Positions 53,581 through 63,340 of a stretch of 64,000 bases of DNA are shown here, one piece after another. This DNA comes from Amycolatopsis sp. CA-128772 (GTDB taxonomy: Bacteria > Actinomycetota > Actinomycetes > Mycobacteriales > Pseudonocardiaceae). The stretch covers positions 169,628 to 233,627 of the forward strand of contig NZ_PPHG01000014.1 of the NCBI RefSeq assembly GCF_002904295.1, given 5' to 3'. The position numbers and the translations under genes are program-made. The notes below the pieces were generated by a model, which saw nothing but the letters and a program-made list of their open reading frames with translations, had not been told where the DNA came from and searched no databases. Each line of letters begins with the position of its first letter. The stretch's first letter is position 1.

Positions 53581-53608
53581 GCCTGCCGGATCCCCGGGTC
53601 CGGCAGGC
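53581..53608. terminator. Terminator-like hairpin between convergent genes
   Basis: Perfect 10-bp stem GCCTGCCGGA / TCCGGCAGGC with an eight-base loop, between the tiny membrane peptide (+) and the CxCxC protein gene (-). No T run. Confidence 0.6.
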
Positions 53609-53943
53609 TACCAAGCGATCTGCTCCGGCGGCGGGAACGCGGCCGGCGTCTCGTCCGCCGTGAACCAGTACTCGAGGCACGACAACCGGCCCTCGGCGGC
53701 GAACACGATGAGGCCGCCGCCGTCCGGGGCGTCGGCCTCGACCGCCACCGAGCTCGTCAGCGCCGCGCGGGGAGCCGCTTCGGCCACCGCGAGGTCGATC
53801 GTGGGGCACCCGCAGCCGCAACGACCGGTCACCCGGGCCGTGGCGGCCTGGGCGCGGAGTTCTGCGGCGCCGGGGAAGTCCGCCGCGAGCAGGGTGTCCA
53901 GTGCCGACCGCTCGTTGGGCGTGAGCGGGCGGGAGCTCGCCAC
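53608..53943 (-). CDS. Hypothetical protein with a CGCGCP motif, third gene of the MNT/HEPN operon
   Basis: A 111-residue protein (two residues longer if TTG at 53949, which overlaps the HEPN stop, is used). The centre has [15 protein letters not shown], a tight C-x-C-x-C cluster that probably binds a metal. The C-terminus, [18 protein letters not shown], is acidic and aromatic. It directly follows the HEPN gene with two bases or less between, so it is likely part of the same message. No family is recognised. It could be an unrelated passenger or an accessory of the toxin-antitoxin pair. Confidence 0.6.
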   Translation of the reverse strand: MASSRPLTPNERSALDTLLAADFPGAAELRAQAATARVTGRCGCGCPTIDLAVAEAAPRAALTSSVAVEADAPDGGGLIVFAAEGRLSCLEYWFTADETPAAFPPPEQIAW

Positions 53944-53945
53944 GA

Positions 53946-54413
53946 TCAATACCGGGGCATGTTCGGGACGGCCTTCTCGGCGACCCCGATGAGATCGTCG
54001 ACCTTCGCCATGTCGGCCGTGACGTCCTCGGCGGTCACCGAAGGCACTTCGGACGACCGGTACGCGACTTCGTTGCGCCGCATCCGCATCCGGTTGAAGG
54101 GCCGCAGAAGTGGCCCGAGCGGCGGATCGAGCTGTGCGAGAACCGCCTCGTAGACGGCGATGTGGCCACCGCGGCTCGTCGCCCGCAGGCCCTGGTTCTG
54201 CAGGACGGCCGCCAAGGCCCGGCGGGCGCCGTCGTACGCCAGCGTGTAGGCGCCTTCCGGGTCCGAGTCGAGCAGCTGCCGCGCCGAAGCGACGTGCGTG
54301 CGAGCCCTCGCGAGCTCCGCATCCGCGGCCTCCCGCGAAGCCGGGACGTGTTCGAGGGAGCCGCGCGCGATGAGGGCGTCGATCGTGGCGCGTCCCTGGT
54401 TCCACCGGGTCAT
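53946..54413 (-). CDS. HEPN-domain protein, toxin of an MNT/HEPN pair
   Basis: A 155-residue helical protein of the SAV_6107-like HEPN group. The N-terminal helices ([17 protein letters not shown]) are followed by [20 protein letters not shown], and the C-terminal helix has [17 protein letters not shown], the R-x-x-R-N-x-x-x-Y pattern of this group, which replaces the R-x4-6-H of classical HEPN RNases. ATG overlaps the MNT gene stop by four bases. In characterised type VII systems the HEPN protein is an RNase toxin inactivated by its MNT partner through AMPylation of a Tyr near this motif. Activity here is inferred. Confidence 0.78.
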   Translation of the reverse strand: MTRWNQGRATIDALIARGSLEHVPASREAADAELARARTHVASARQLLDSDPEGAYTLAYDGARRALAAVLQNQGLRATSRGGHIAVYEAVLAQLDPPLGPLLRPFNRMRMRRNEVAYRSSEVPSVTAEDVTADMAKVDDLIGVAEKAVPNMPRY

Positions 54414-55000
54414 CGGGTCTCCTCGTCGAGGGACAGCGGGACCAGCGGACGCTCACGCACGCTGGTGAGGAACGGGTCCGGGCTGCTCGCCGCCCACGCC
54501 GCCGGCGAGATCCGGTGGACGTTGACCTCACGACCCAGCCGTCGCGACACGCCTTCGGCCAGGTCGAACAGCGCGTCGGCATCGGGCGAGCCGACGACGA
54601 GCACGTCGACGTCACCGGGCGGCGGCCCCGGTTCGCCGCGGTAGCGCGCGGCCCACGACCCGTAGATGTAGGCCTCCCGTACGCCCGCCAGCCCTGACAG
54701 AGCCTCGGCGAGCAGCGGCAGTGGCCCGAAGGTAACCGAGAGGACTTCGCTCAACGGCCGGTACAGCGGAGTGTCGGTCCGCGCCTTGACGAGCCGGCTC
54801 CGGCCCACCCGCCGGTCTTCGAGGATGCCGCCCCCAGCGAGCCGTTCGACCTCGCGCAGCACGGCCGTCGGCGTGACGCCGCAAGCCTCGGCGAGTTCGG
54901 TGATGCTGTACTCGCGCTCCGGGTGCAACAGGACCAGCGCGAGCAGCTCACCCTGCATGCGCGAACGCAGCAGCGGCAGCAGACTCGGCGAAGCTTTCAT
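54410..55000 (-). CDS. Winged-helix plus MNT nucleotidyltransferase, antitoxin and repressor
   Basis: A 196-residue fusion. Residues about 1-90 form an ArsR-like winged helix ([20 protein letters not shown], then [12 protein letters not shown] for the wing). Residues about 100-196 form a minimal nucleotidyltransferase: [13 protein letters not shown], then GDVDVLVVG for the metal-binding Asp pair. The third catalytic Asp is replaced by Asn in EVNVHRIS, as is common in this branch. The start codon sits in a 40-bp palindrome that contains the promoter, so the protein probably represses its own operon. It is coupled to the HEPN gene by a four-base overlap. Confidence 0.8.
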   Translation of the reverse strand: MKASPSLLPLLRSRMQGELLALVLLHPEREYSITELAEACGVTPTAVLREVERLAGGGILEDRRVGRSRLVKARTDTPLYRPLSEVLSVTFGPLPLLAEALSGLAGVREAYIYGSWAARYRGEPGPPPGDVDVLVVGSPDADALFDLAEGVSRRLGREVNVHRISPAAWAASSPDPFLTSVRERPLVPLSLDEETR

Positions 55001-55032
55001 TGGACGCAGTATATCCTGCGCCCAATGAAAGC
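54993..55032 (-). promoter_or_regulatory. Palindromic operator and leaderless promoter of the MNT/HEPN operon
   Basis: GCTTTCATTGGACGCAG and CTGCGCCCAATGAAAGC are inverted repeats with 16 of 17 matches around six bases. On the minus strand a TATACT -10 element lies inside, seven bases before the ATG, so the message starts at or next to the start codon. The regulator bound here would block the promoter directly. Confidence 0.75.
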
Positions 55033-55051
55033 AACAGTCAGTAGTTGACGC

Positions 55052-56134
<1,083 letters not shown>

Positions 56135-56236
56135 GACCCCGCAGTCTACGTGGCCGGGCCGGTCGGGCCCCACGCACCCAACGCCGTGGCGGATTTCCGC
56201 CAGTGACCGCGCTGACCTGCTGGCATGCTCGGATCC

Positions 56237-57697
56237 ATGGTCACCGACACGCTCGCACTCTGGCGGGACGCCGAACGCTGCTACCGCGTGGTCACCGCCC
56301 GGGACCCGCGCTTCGACGGCCAGTTCATCATGGCGGTCCGCACCACCGGCATCTACTGCCGCCCGTCCTGCCCGGCGTCGACGCCGAAGGCGCAGAACGT
56401 CCGCTTCTTCCCGACGTCGGCGGCCGCGCAGGCCAACGGCTTCCGCGCCTGCCGCCGCTGCCTGCCGGACGCCGTGCCCGGCTCGCCGGACTGGAACGTG
56501 CGCGCCGACCTGGCCGCGCGGGCGATGCGCCTGATCTCGGACGGGACCGTCGAGCGCGACGGCGTCCCCGGCCTCGCCCGGCGGCTCGGCTACTCGGAAC
56601 GCCAGCTCGGCCGGGTGCTCACCGCCGAGCTGGGCGCGGGCCCGCTGGCCCTGGCCCGGGCGCACCGCGCGCACTCGGCGCGGCTGCTCATCGAGCTGTC
56701 CGAGCTGCCGCTCACCGACGTCGCGTTCGCGGCCGGCTTCTCCAGCGTGCGGCAGTTCAACGAGACGATCCGCGAGGTGTTCGCGACAACGCCTTCGCAG
56801 CTTCGCGCCTTCGCTGCTTCACGGCGTGGGCGTCAGGGTGACGTGAGCGGGACCCGGCTCAGCCTGCGGCTGCCGTTCAGGCCGCCGTTCGACGCCGACG
56901 GGTTGCTTCGCTTCTTCGCGGCCAACGCCGTGCCGGGCGTCGAGGAAGTGACGCCGGAGTCCTACGCGCGCACCCTGCGGCTCGCCCACGGCACCGGCGT
57001 CGTGCGGCTGACGCCCGCGCCGGACCACGTGCGCTGCGAGCTGGTGCTCACCGACCTGCGCGACCTCGGGAGCGCGGTCAGCCGGGTGCGGCGGCTGCTC
57101 GACCTCGACGCCGACCCGGCGGCGGTCACCCGCGTCCTCGGCGCCGATCCGGTGCTGGCGCCGGTGGTCGCGGCCGTGCCGGGGATCCGCGTGCCGGGCG
57201 CGGTCGACGGCGAGGAGCTGCTGCTCCGCACCCTCCTGAGCGAAGTGCCGCCCGGTGCGGAGGTGCCGGGCGAGTGGGGCGTGACGCGGCTGTTCCCGAC
57301 GGCGGCCGAGGTCGCCGCGGCCGTGCCGGGCCACGCCGCGATCGCGGCGTTGGCGGAAGGCCGGCTGGACGTGCACGTCGGCCGGGACGCGGCGGCGCTG
57401 CGGGCCGAGCTGCTGACGTGCGTCGACCCGTCGACCGCGGACTACGTCGTGATGCGGGTGCTCGGTGCCCCGGACGTGCTGCTCGCCGACGACCCCGCGG
57501 TCCGCCGGGGCGCCGAGGCGCTGGGCATCTCGCCGGATTCACTGCCGGAGCGGGCGCGCGCGTGGACGCCGTGGTGTTCCTACGCCGGGATGTACCTGCG
57601 GCGCGCTCAGCCCGGTTCGCCCGGCCACAGCACGGCCTGGGCGACGATGACCCGGTCGCCGTCGAACGTCGCCGCCGGCGAGCCGTGCAGCCGGTAG
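56237..57697 (+). CDS. Ada-type methylation regulator fused to an eroded AlkA-like glycosylase
   Basis: About 486 residues. N-terminal Ada zinc domain with the metal-binding and methyl-accepting Cys in IYCRPSCPAST and ACRRCLPDA; an AraC-type helix-turn-helix (GVPGLARRLGYSERQLGRVL, then LTDVAFAAGFSSVRQFNETI); then an AlkA-like domain. In the last, the LGQQVS segment and the helix-hairpin-helix (PGIGxWTA) are missing, replaced by LLRTLLSEVPP and DPSTADYVVMR. The Asp-Asp in LLADDPAVR where AlkA has its catalytic Asp is kept. The final 30 residues are an extension antisense to the DUF1737-like gene. ATG at 56237 is preferred; 56225 is possible. Confidence 0.85.
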   Translation: MVTDTLALWRDAERCYRVVTARDPRFDGQFIMAVRTTGIYCRPSCPASTPKAQNVRFFPTSAAAQANGFRACRRCLPDAVPGSPDWNVRADLAARAMRLISDGTVERDGVPGLARRLGYSERQLGRVLTAELGAGPLALARAHRAHSARLLIELSELPLTDVAFAAGFSSVRQFNETIREVFATTPSQLRAFAASRRGRQGDVSGTRLSLRLPFRPPFDADGLLRFFAANAVPGVEEVTPESYARTLRLAHGTGVVRLTPAPDHVRCELVLTDLRDLGSAVSRVRRLLDLDADPAAVTRVLGADPVLAPVVAAVPGIRVPGAVDGEELLLRTLLSEVPPGAEVPGEWGVTRLFPTAAEVAAAVPGHAAIAALAEGRLDVHVGRDAAALRAELLTCVDPSTADYVVMRVLGAPDVLLADDPAVRRGAEALGISPDSLPERARAWTPWCSYAGMYLRRAQPGSPGHSTAWATMTRSPSNVAAGEPCSR

Positions 57698-57798
57698 CCG
57701 AGGTCCAGCGCCTCGCTGACGCGGTGGCAGAACTGGGCGTCGTCCGGGCCGGTCAGCAGGCGGTAGCGGGGCAGGCCGTTCGGCGGCTGGTCGGTCAT
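57607..57798 (-). CDS. DUF1737 family small protein
   Basis: A 63-residue protein matching DUF1737 (LPRYRLLTGPDDAQFCHRVS, then GYRLHGSPAATFDGDRVIVA). These are small soluble proteins of unknown role. ATG at 57798. Its last 91 bases are shared, on the opposite strand, with the 3' end of the Ada-AlkA gene. It lies 22 bases downstream of, and on the same strand as, sbcC and may follow it on the message. Confidence 0.85.
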   Translation of the reverse strand: MTDQPPNGLPRYRLLTGPDDAQFCHRVSEALDLGYRLHGSPAATFDGDRVIVAQAVLWPGEPG

Positions 57799-57819
57799 GG
57801 CTCCATCTTGTCCGAGTCG

Positions 57820-60771
57820 TCAGCCGGCCCGCACCTGCAGCGTCGAGCCGGTGCGGGACTTGCGGACCCGCAACCGGGTCGGAATGCGCTGCCGCAGCTC
57901 CTCGACGTGCGACACGAGCCCGACCACCCGGCCGCCGGCGCGCAGCTCGTCGAGGATGTTCATCACGACGTCGAGGGTTTCGGCGTCCAGCGTGCCGAAG
58001 CCCTCGTCGACGAACAGCGTGTCCAGCAAGGCGCCGCCCGTTTCGCCCGCGACGACGTCGGCCAGCCCCAGCGCGAGGGCCAGCGAGGCGAGGAAAGACT
58101 CGCCGCCGGACAGCGTCTTCGCCGGGCGGATGGTGCCCGAGTAGTCGTCCAGGACGTCGATGCCGAGCCCGCCGCGGGTACCGCGCGCCCCGGCCGCGTC
58201 CGAGTGCACGAACGCGTACCGGCCCTGGCTCATCGTGCGCAGCCGGTGCGTGGCCGCGACCGCGACCTCTTCCAGCCGCGCCGCCAGCACGTACGAGCGC
58301 AGCGACATCTTGCGGCTGTTCTGCCCGCGGCCGTTGACGACATCGGCGAGCGCCCGCAGCTCGGCGTACTCCGCCTCGGCCGGCGCCAGCCCGGCGAGCG
58401 TCTCGCGCAGCCGGGCGGCGAGCCGGGTCAGCTGCTCGTGCTGGGCGCTGGCCACCCGCAGCGCCGCGTACGCGGAATCGGCGCGCGCCCGGGCCAGCTG
58501 GGCCGCGTCGGCCGCGCGGCCGACGTCCGCGACGTCGTCCGGTGAGATCCCGAACAGGTCCGGCTCGGCCAGCAGTGCCCGCGCCCCGGCCGCGGCCGCT
58601 TCGGCCTCGGCGATGCCCTGTTCGAGCTTCTCGACCTGCTCGTCCGGCAGCATCGCGGCCCGCGCCTTCTTCAGCGACGTGAACCCCTTCGCCGCCACCG
58701 CCGCATCGACCAGCGCGCGCTGTTCGGCCACCCGTTCCCGCGCGCCCACGACCGCCGTCCGGGCCTCGGCGACCGCCTCCAGCGCCTCGGCCAGCCCGAG
58801 GAGGTGCGTCCGCCGCGCCCCGACGTCCGCGAACTCGCCCCGGCCGGCCTCCAGCCGGCGGTCCCGCTCGGCCAGGCGCTCCTCCAGGGCGCGGACGTCG
58901 GTGGTGGCTTCGACCGCCGCCTGTTCGGCCCGGCGGAGGCGTTCGGTCCGCGTCTCGACGTCCCGTTCCAGGAGGACGACCTGCTGGCCGAGTTTCGCCT
59001 TCGCGGCCGCCTTCCCGGTGAGCGCGGCGACCGTGGTCCGCGCTTGCGCCAGCTCGGCGGTGATCGACTCCGCCGTGCGGCCGGCCAGCCGCTCGGCCAG
59101 CCCGGCCAGCCGGGCCTTCGCCTCTTCCAGCGCGACGACGACCCGCTGCCGCACCGCGTCCGCCGCCTGCTCGGCTTCCTCGGCCGCGCGCTCCTCGGCC
59201 GGGTCGACCAGCTCGACGTCCCGGCTCGCCTTCGCCGGGTGCTCGGCCGACCCGCACACCGGGCACGGCGCGCCGTCGGGCAACGCGGCGGCGAGCTCGG
59301 CCGCCATCCCGTCGAGCCGCCGCTCGCGCAGGTCGAGCCGCCGCTGCCGGGCCGCCTGGTGCGCGTCGACGACCTCGCGCAGCTTCGCCTCGCCCCGCTG
59401 GACCTTCGCCCGGGCCTCGGGCAGGTCGGCCGCGTCACGGGCGAAGGCCCGCAGCTCGTCCACCTTCGCCTTGGCGCCCTCCAGCTTCGCCTCGGCTTCG
59501 GCCGCTTCGAGGGCGTCCGCCCGCAGCTTGGCCAGCTGGCCGGGGACCGCGGCCAGCTCGGCGGTCAGGGCTTCGACCTGCTGCTGCGCCGTGACAGCGG
59601 CGAGCTTCCGGTCGTCTCGCCGCATGGCGTCGAGCTCCTGTTGCTCGGCCTCGGCGACCAGTTCCGCGACCGCGCCGGCCTCCTCGCGCACGGCGGCCGC
59701 CCGCGCCTTGAGGTCGCCGGTCGCCCGCGTCCCGAACTCCCGCAGCCGGCCGCCGCGGGCCTTCTCCGCCTGCTCGGCCCCGGCCAGTTCGGCGGCCCGC
59801 CGGTCGAGCAGGTCGGCCTCCACGGCGACGCCGGCCGCCCGGCGCGCGGCCGCGACCTCCTGCGCCCACTCCGCACGCTGTGGCGCCTGTTCGGTGATTT
59901 CCAGGAGGCGCAGGTGCGCGGTGCGGACCCGGCGGATCTTCTCCGCGCCCGCACGTTCTTCCTGCAGGTAGGCGTCGGCCCGCTGGGCGGCTGCGCGCGC
60001 CTGCTCCTCCTCGGCCGTCACCTGCTTGACGCGTGCTTCCGCCTCGGCGAGCACGGCATCGACCCACTCGGCCACGTCCGCTTCGGGCGGGTCCTGCTGG
60101 GCCTCCTGCGCGTACCGGGCCAGCAGCTCGCGCACGTCCCGCTGGCGCGCCTCCAGCTCGCGGCCGCGCTCGGCGCGCAGGTCGGCGAACCAGCGTTCGA
60201 CGTCGGCGAAGCGCTCGGTGCCGAACAGCCGCTCCAGGAGCTTCTCGCGCTCGGCGGTGTCCGAGCGCAGGAAGCGGGCGAACTCGCCCTGGGGCAGCAG
60301 CACCACCTGGAAGAACTGGGCCGCGGTCATCCCGAGCAGCCGTTCGACCGTGCGCGCGACCTCCTCGATCCGGATCAGGCCCTCCGGCGCCAGGCCGGCG
60401 GGTGCGGTGCCGATCCAGCTCAGCGACACCCGGGCCTGCTGGGTGGTGGTGCCCTCGCCGCGCCGCTTCGGCCGCTGGTACTCCGGGTTGCGGACGATCT
60501 TCAGCCGGTGGCCCTGCACGGTGAGCTCCAGCGCGACCTCGGTGACCTGGTCGGGCTCGGCCAGGTCGCAGCGCAGCCGCTTGGCTTCGTTGCGGGCGCC
60601 GGGAACCACGCCGAACAACGCGAACGCGATCGCGTCCAGCAGCGTCGTCTTGCCCGCGCCGGTTTCGCCGTGCAGGAGGAAGAGGCCGTCGGCGCCGAGC
60701 ACGTCGAAGTCGACCACTTCGCGTGCGCAGTACGGCCCGAAGGCTTCGACCTCCAGCCTGTGCAGCCTCAT
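57820..60771 (-). CDS. sbcC: SbcC, ATPase subunit of the SbcCD nuclease
   Basis: A 983-residue SMC-like ATPase that works with SbcD to process hairpins and blocked DNA ends. The N-terminal half has Walker A LHGETGAGKTTLLDAIAFAL near residue 32 and a Q-loop QGEFARFLRS. Two long Ala/Arg/Glu-rich coiled coils flank a zinc hook, CPVCGSAEHPAK near residue 495. The C-terminal half has signature LSGGESFLASLALALGLAD and Walker B LDTLFVDEGFGTLD. ATG at 60771 overlaps the sbcD stop as ATGA. The high content of Ala and Arg makes the antisense frames look open, but only this frame carries motifs. Confidence 0.95.
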   Translation of the reverse strand: MRLHRLEVEAFGPYCAREVVDFDVLGADGLFLLHGETGAGKTTLLDAIAFALFGVVPGARNEAKRLRCDLAEPDQVTEVALELTVQGHRLKIVRNPEYQRPKRRGEGTTTQQARVSLSWIGTAPAGLAPEGLIRIEEVARTVERLLGMTAAQFFQVVLLPQGEFARFLRSDTAEREKLLERLFGTERFADVERWFADLRAERGRELEARQRDVRELLARYAQEAQQDPPEADVAEWVDAVLAEAEARVKQVTAEEEQARAAAQRADAYLQEERAGAEKIRRVRTAHLRLLEITEQAPQRAEWAQEVAAARRAAGVAVEADLLDRRAAELAGAEQAEKARGGRLREFGTRATGDLKARAAAVREEAGAVAELVAEAEQQELDAMRRDDRKLAAVTAQQQVEALTAELAAVPGQLAKLRADALEAAEAEAKLEGAKAKVDELRAFARDAADLPEARAKVQRGEAKLREVVDAHQAARQRRLDLRERRLDGMAAELAAALPDGAPCPVCGSAEHPAKASRDVELVDPAEERAAEEAEQAADAVRQRVVVALEEAKARLAGLAERLAGRTAESITAELAQARTTVAALTGKAAAKAKLGQQVVLLERDVETRTERLRRAEQAAVEATTDVRALEERLAERDRRLEAGRGEFADVGARRTHLLGLAEALEAVAEARTAVVGARERVAEQRALVDAAVAAKGFTSLKKARAAMLPDEQVEKLEQGIAEAEAAAAGARALLAEPDLFGISPDDVADVGRAADAAQLARARADSAYAALRVASAQHEQLTRLAARLRETLAGLAPAEAEYAELRALADVVNGRGQNSRKMSLRSYVLAARLEEVAVAATHRLRTMSQGRYAFVHSDAAGARGTRGGLGIDVLDDYSGTIRPAKTLSGGESFLASLALALGLADVVAGETGGALLDTLFVDEGFGTLDAETLDVVMNILDELRAGGRVVGLVSHVEELRQRIPTRLRVRKSRTGSTLQVRAG

Positions 60772-61919
60772 TTCGCGAGGGCCCCCCGGTCGGCCGCTTC
60801 CAGGGCGTGGAACAGAAGCCGCTCTTCGCGCTCGCTCGGCGGGGCGCCGCGGCAGTCGTCGAGGAAGGTGCGCGAGACCTCGATGTCGGTCCGGCCGCGG
60901 ACGGCGTCGGAGTAGCGCAGCGGGGCGCCGGCGTGCCCGCCCGCGGGCTCCCACTCCAGGTGCACGGCGTACGGGAACCGCTCGCGCAGCCGCCGCATGG
61001 CGTCGACCGGGCGCACCCGGTCGGTGACCGTGACCGACAGGAAGTGGCCGAGGTAGCCGTCGTGGGCTGGGTCCTGCAGGAGGTCCTCGAGCTCGCCGGT
61101 GAGCGTGGCGAGGGCTCTCGGCACGGGCAGTTCGTGCCGCCGGACCTCGGCGAGACCGTGGTCGCCGAGGTCCACCAGCCAGACGGATTTGCGTTGGCGC
61201 GCCTCGGAAAACGAGTACGCCAGCGGGCTGCCGGAGTAGCGCAGGTGCTCCGCGAGCGTCTGCGGGCCGTGGAGGTGGCCGAGTGCGACGTAGTCGACGC
61301 CGTCGAAGACCGAGCCGGGCACCTGCTCGACGCCGCCGACCGCGATGGTGCGTTCGCTGTCCGTCGGCTCGCCGCCGGTGACGAAGGCGTGCGCGAGGAC
61401 GACCGCACGGACGCCCGGCCGGGTTTCCAGGTCCGCACGGATGCGGCGCATGGCTTCGGTGAGCACGCCGGTGTGACCGCGTGCCTCCGGCACGCCGAGC
61501 GCGTGGCGCGCCGGTTCCGGCTCCAGGTAAGGGATCCCGTAGACGGCGACCGGGCCGTGGGCGTCTTCCAGCAGCACCGGTTCGGCCAGCCCGGCGACGG
61601 TGGTGCGCAGGTGGAGGCCACCCGCCGCGGCGAACTCCGCGAAGGCGCCGAGGCGGGGCGCCGAGTCGTGGTTCCCGGGCGTGACGATCAGCTGCGCACC
61701 GGCCGCACGGATCCGGGCGACGGCTCTCGTGGCGACCCGCACGGCCTCCGCCGAGGGGACCGCGCGGTCGTAGATGTCGCCCGCCACCAGGACGGCGTCG
61801 ATCGCCTCGCCGGCCACGAGGTCGGCGAGGTGCCCGAGCACCGCTTCCTGTTCCGCGAGCAGATCGGCGCCGTGGAACGTGCGCCCGACGTGCCAGTCGG
61901 AGGTGTGCAGGAATCTCAC
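60768..61919 (-). CDS. sbcD: SbcD, nuclease subunit of the SbcCD complex
   Basis: A 383-residue Mre11-like Mn-dependent phosphoesterase. Metal-binding motifs: FLHTSDWHVGRTFHG (I), LVAGDIYDRAVPS (II), VTPGNHDSAPRL (III), VVLAHAFVTGG (IV) and YVALGHLHGPQ (V). The C-terminal capping region is present. GTG at 61919 places the first motif close to the N-terminus, as in the family. It is translationally coupled to sbcC. It lies divergent from rmuC, giving a DNA repair cluster with the Ada gene. Confidence 0.96.
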   Translation of the reverse strand: MRFLHTSDWHVGRTFHGADLLAEQEAVLGHLADLVAGEAIDAVLVAGDIYDRAVPSAEAVRVATRAVARIRAAGAQLIVTPGNHDSAPRLGAFAEFAAAGGLHLRTTVAGLAEPVLLEDAHGPVAVYGIPYLEPEPARHALGVPEARGHTGVLTEAMRRIRADLETRPGVRAVVLAHAFVTGGEPTDSERTIAVGGVEQVPGSVFDGVDYVALGHLHGPQTLAEHLRYSGSPLAYSFSEARQRKSVWLVDLGDHGLAEVRRHELPVPRALATLTGELEDLLQDPAHDGYLGHFLSVTVTDRVRPVDAMRRLRERFPYAVHLEWEPAGGHAGAPLRYSDAVRGRTDIEVSRTFLDDCRGAPPSEREERLLFHALEAADRGALAK

Positions 61920-62136
61920 GGGGGCCAAGGTACGACCCGGCTCCGACGAAATCCCGGAGGCACGCCGCCGGCTCACTCGAACGTGTGTACTAACACGAGC
62001 GTGCCGGATCGGACACGCCCTGCCGCGAATCGATGTGTTCGCAGGTCAGCTACCCAGAGCGACGGTTCGGGTGCGGTTTTTGTCGGTGCCGTCCGCCATG
62101 ATGTCTGCGAGCCGGACCTCGGAGGGAGGAGGCGAA

Positions 62137-63051
62137 GTGGCGACAGTGCTGACCACCGCGGCGATCGTGCTCGCGGTCCTGCTGCTGGTCGCCGTCGCGC
62201 TGCTGTGGCGGCTGTACCAGGACGGGATGCGCCGGGCGGACGCGGCGGCCCGGCTGGTGGCGGCCGAGCGGGCCAAGGCGGACCAGCAGCAGCTCGCGCT
62301 GCGGCGCTACGAGGTCGCGTTCGCCTCGATCAGCGGGCGCGGCGAGCTGGGCGAGCAGGTGCTGGTCGAGACCGCGCGCGCCCTCGGGCTGCGCGAAGAC
62401 CTGCACTTCACGCTGCAGACGGACCTGGGCGGCGGCGGCTCGGCGAAACCGGACATGGTGCTGCGCGTGGGCGGCGACCGCACGGTCCCGGTGGACGCCA
62501 AGGCGAGCATGGCGACGTGGTCCGAGGCGGTGGAGACGGACGACCCGGACGAGCGGCTGGACGCGTTGCGCGCGCACGTCCGCCAGATCCGGTCGAGGGC
62601 GGCGGAGCTGGCGGGCAAGGGCTACCAGCGCTGGGCGGACGCGATCTACGGGACGATCATGTTCGTCCCCTCCGACGCGGCGGTGGTCGCGGCCCTGGAC
62701 ACCGACCCGGAACTGCTGCGCTGGCTGATCGACCGCCGGGTGTTCCTGTGCGGCCCGACGGGCTTCGGCGTGCTGGCCTCGGCGGCCCTGTTCGCGGCGA
62801 GCGACCGGACCCTGGAAGCGGACGTGGAGCAGGTGCGGGCCGGAGCGGCGGCGGCCCACCGGGCGGCGGGTGGCGCGGTGGAGGCGCTGAACCTGTCGAG
62901 CACGCACCTGCAGCGGTTCCTGTCGGCCCGGCGGCGGGAGCTGGAGGCGCTGGAGACGTTCCGGGCCACGGTGGCGCCGCTCACGGACGCGTCGGGCAGC
63001 CCGGCCGCCGTGCCGACGGTGCGGAAGGGAGACGAACTGGCGGCCAGCTGA
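62137..63051 (+). CDS. rmuC: RmuC family protein
   Basis: A 304-residue protein of the RmuC family, implicated in limiting DNA inversions and related to restriction-like nucleases. An N-terminal membrane helix (TAAIVLAVLLLVAVALLWRL) is followed by a coiled region (AAERAKADQQQLALRRYEVA) and the core ISGRGELGEQVLVETARALG, then KPDMVLRVGGDRTVPVDAKA, where the Asp and the D-A-K lysine look like the nuclease site. FVPSDAAVVAALDTDPELLR also matches. It is shorter than the roughly 450-residue E. coli protein. GTG at 62137 is preceded by GGAGGGAGGAGG. It is divergent from sbcD. Confidence 0.88.
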   Translation: MATVLTTAAIVLAVLLLVAVALLWRLYQDGMRRADAAARLVAAERAKADQQQLALRRYEVAFASISGRGELGEQVLVETARALGLREDLHFTLQTDLGGGGSAKPDMVLRVGGDRTVPVDAKASMATWSEAVETDDPDERLDALRAHVRQIRSRAAELAGKGYQRWADAIYGTIMFVPSDAAVVAALDTDPELLRWLIDRRVFLCGPTGFGVLASAALFAASDRTLEADVEQVRAGAAAAHRAAGGAVEALNLSSTHLQRFLSARRRELEALETFRATVAPLTDASGSPAAVPTVRKGDELAAS

Positions 63052-63340
63052 GCGAGCGGGCGCGGTTCTCGTGGCCGCCGGTGCGCGACCGATGTGCTGA
63101 CCAGCGGTTTTCCGGCCACGCGAGCTCGTCCGGCGAGCACGGCGGCGATCGGCGACGGCTCCGGCCGATCGCGGGAACCGCCGGTGCGGACCCGCTCCGG
63201 TCACCCTCGTGGTGGACGCCGATCGGCGCCCTCGCCGGCCGCTGTCCGGCGCCACCGGATCAGGCCCGCGGGTGGCTGTCGGCCCATGTCGGCGGCGGTG
63301 CTGGCAAGATCTTCACAACCACGAGATACGGTGTTCGCTT

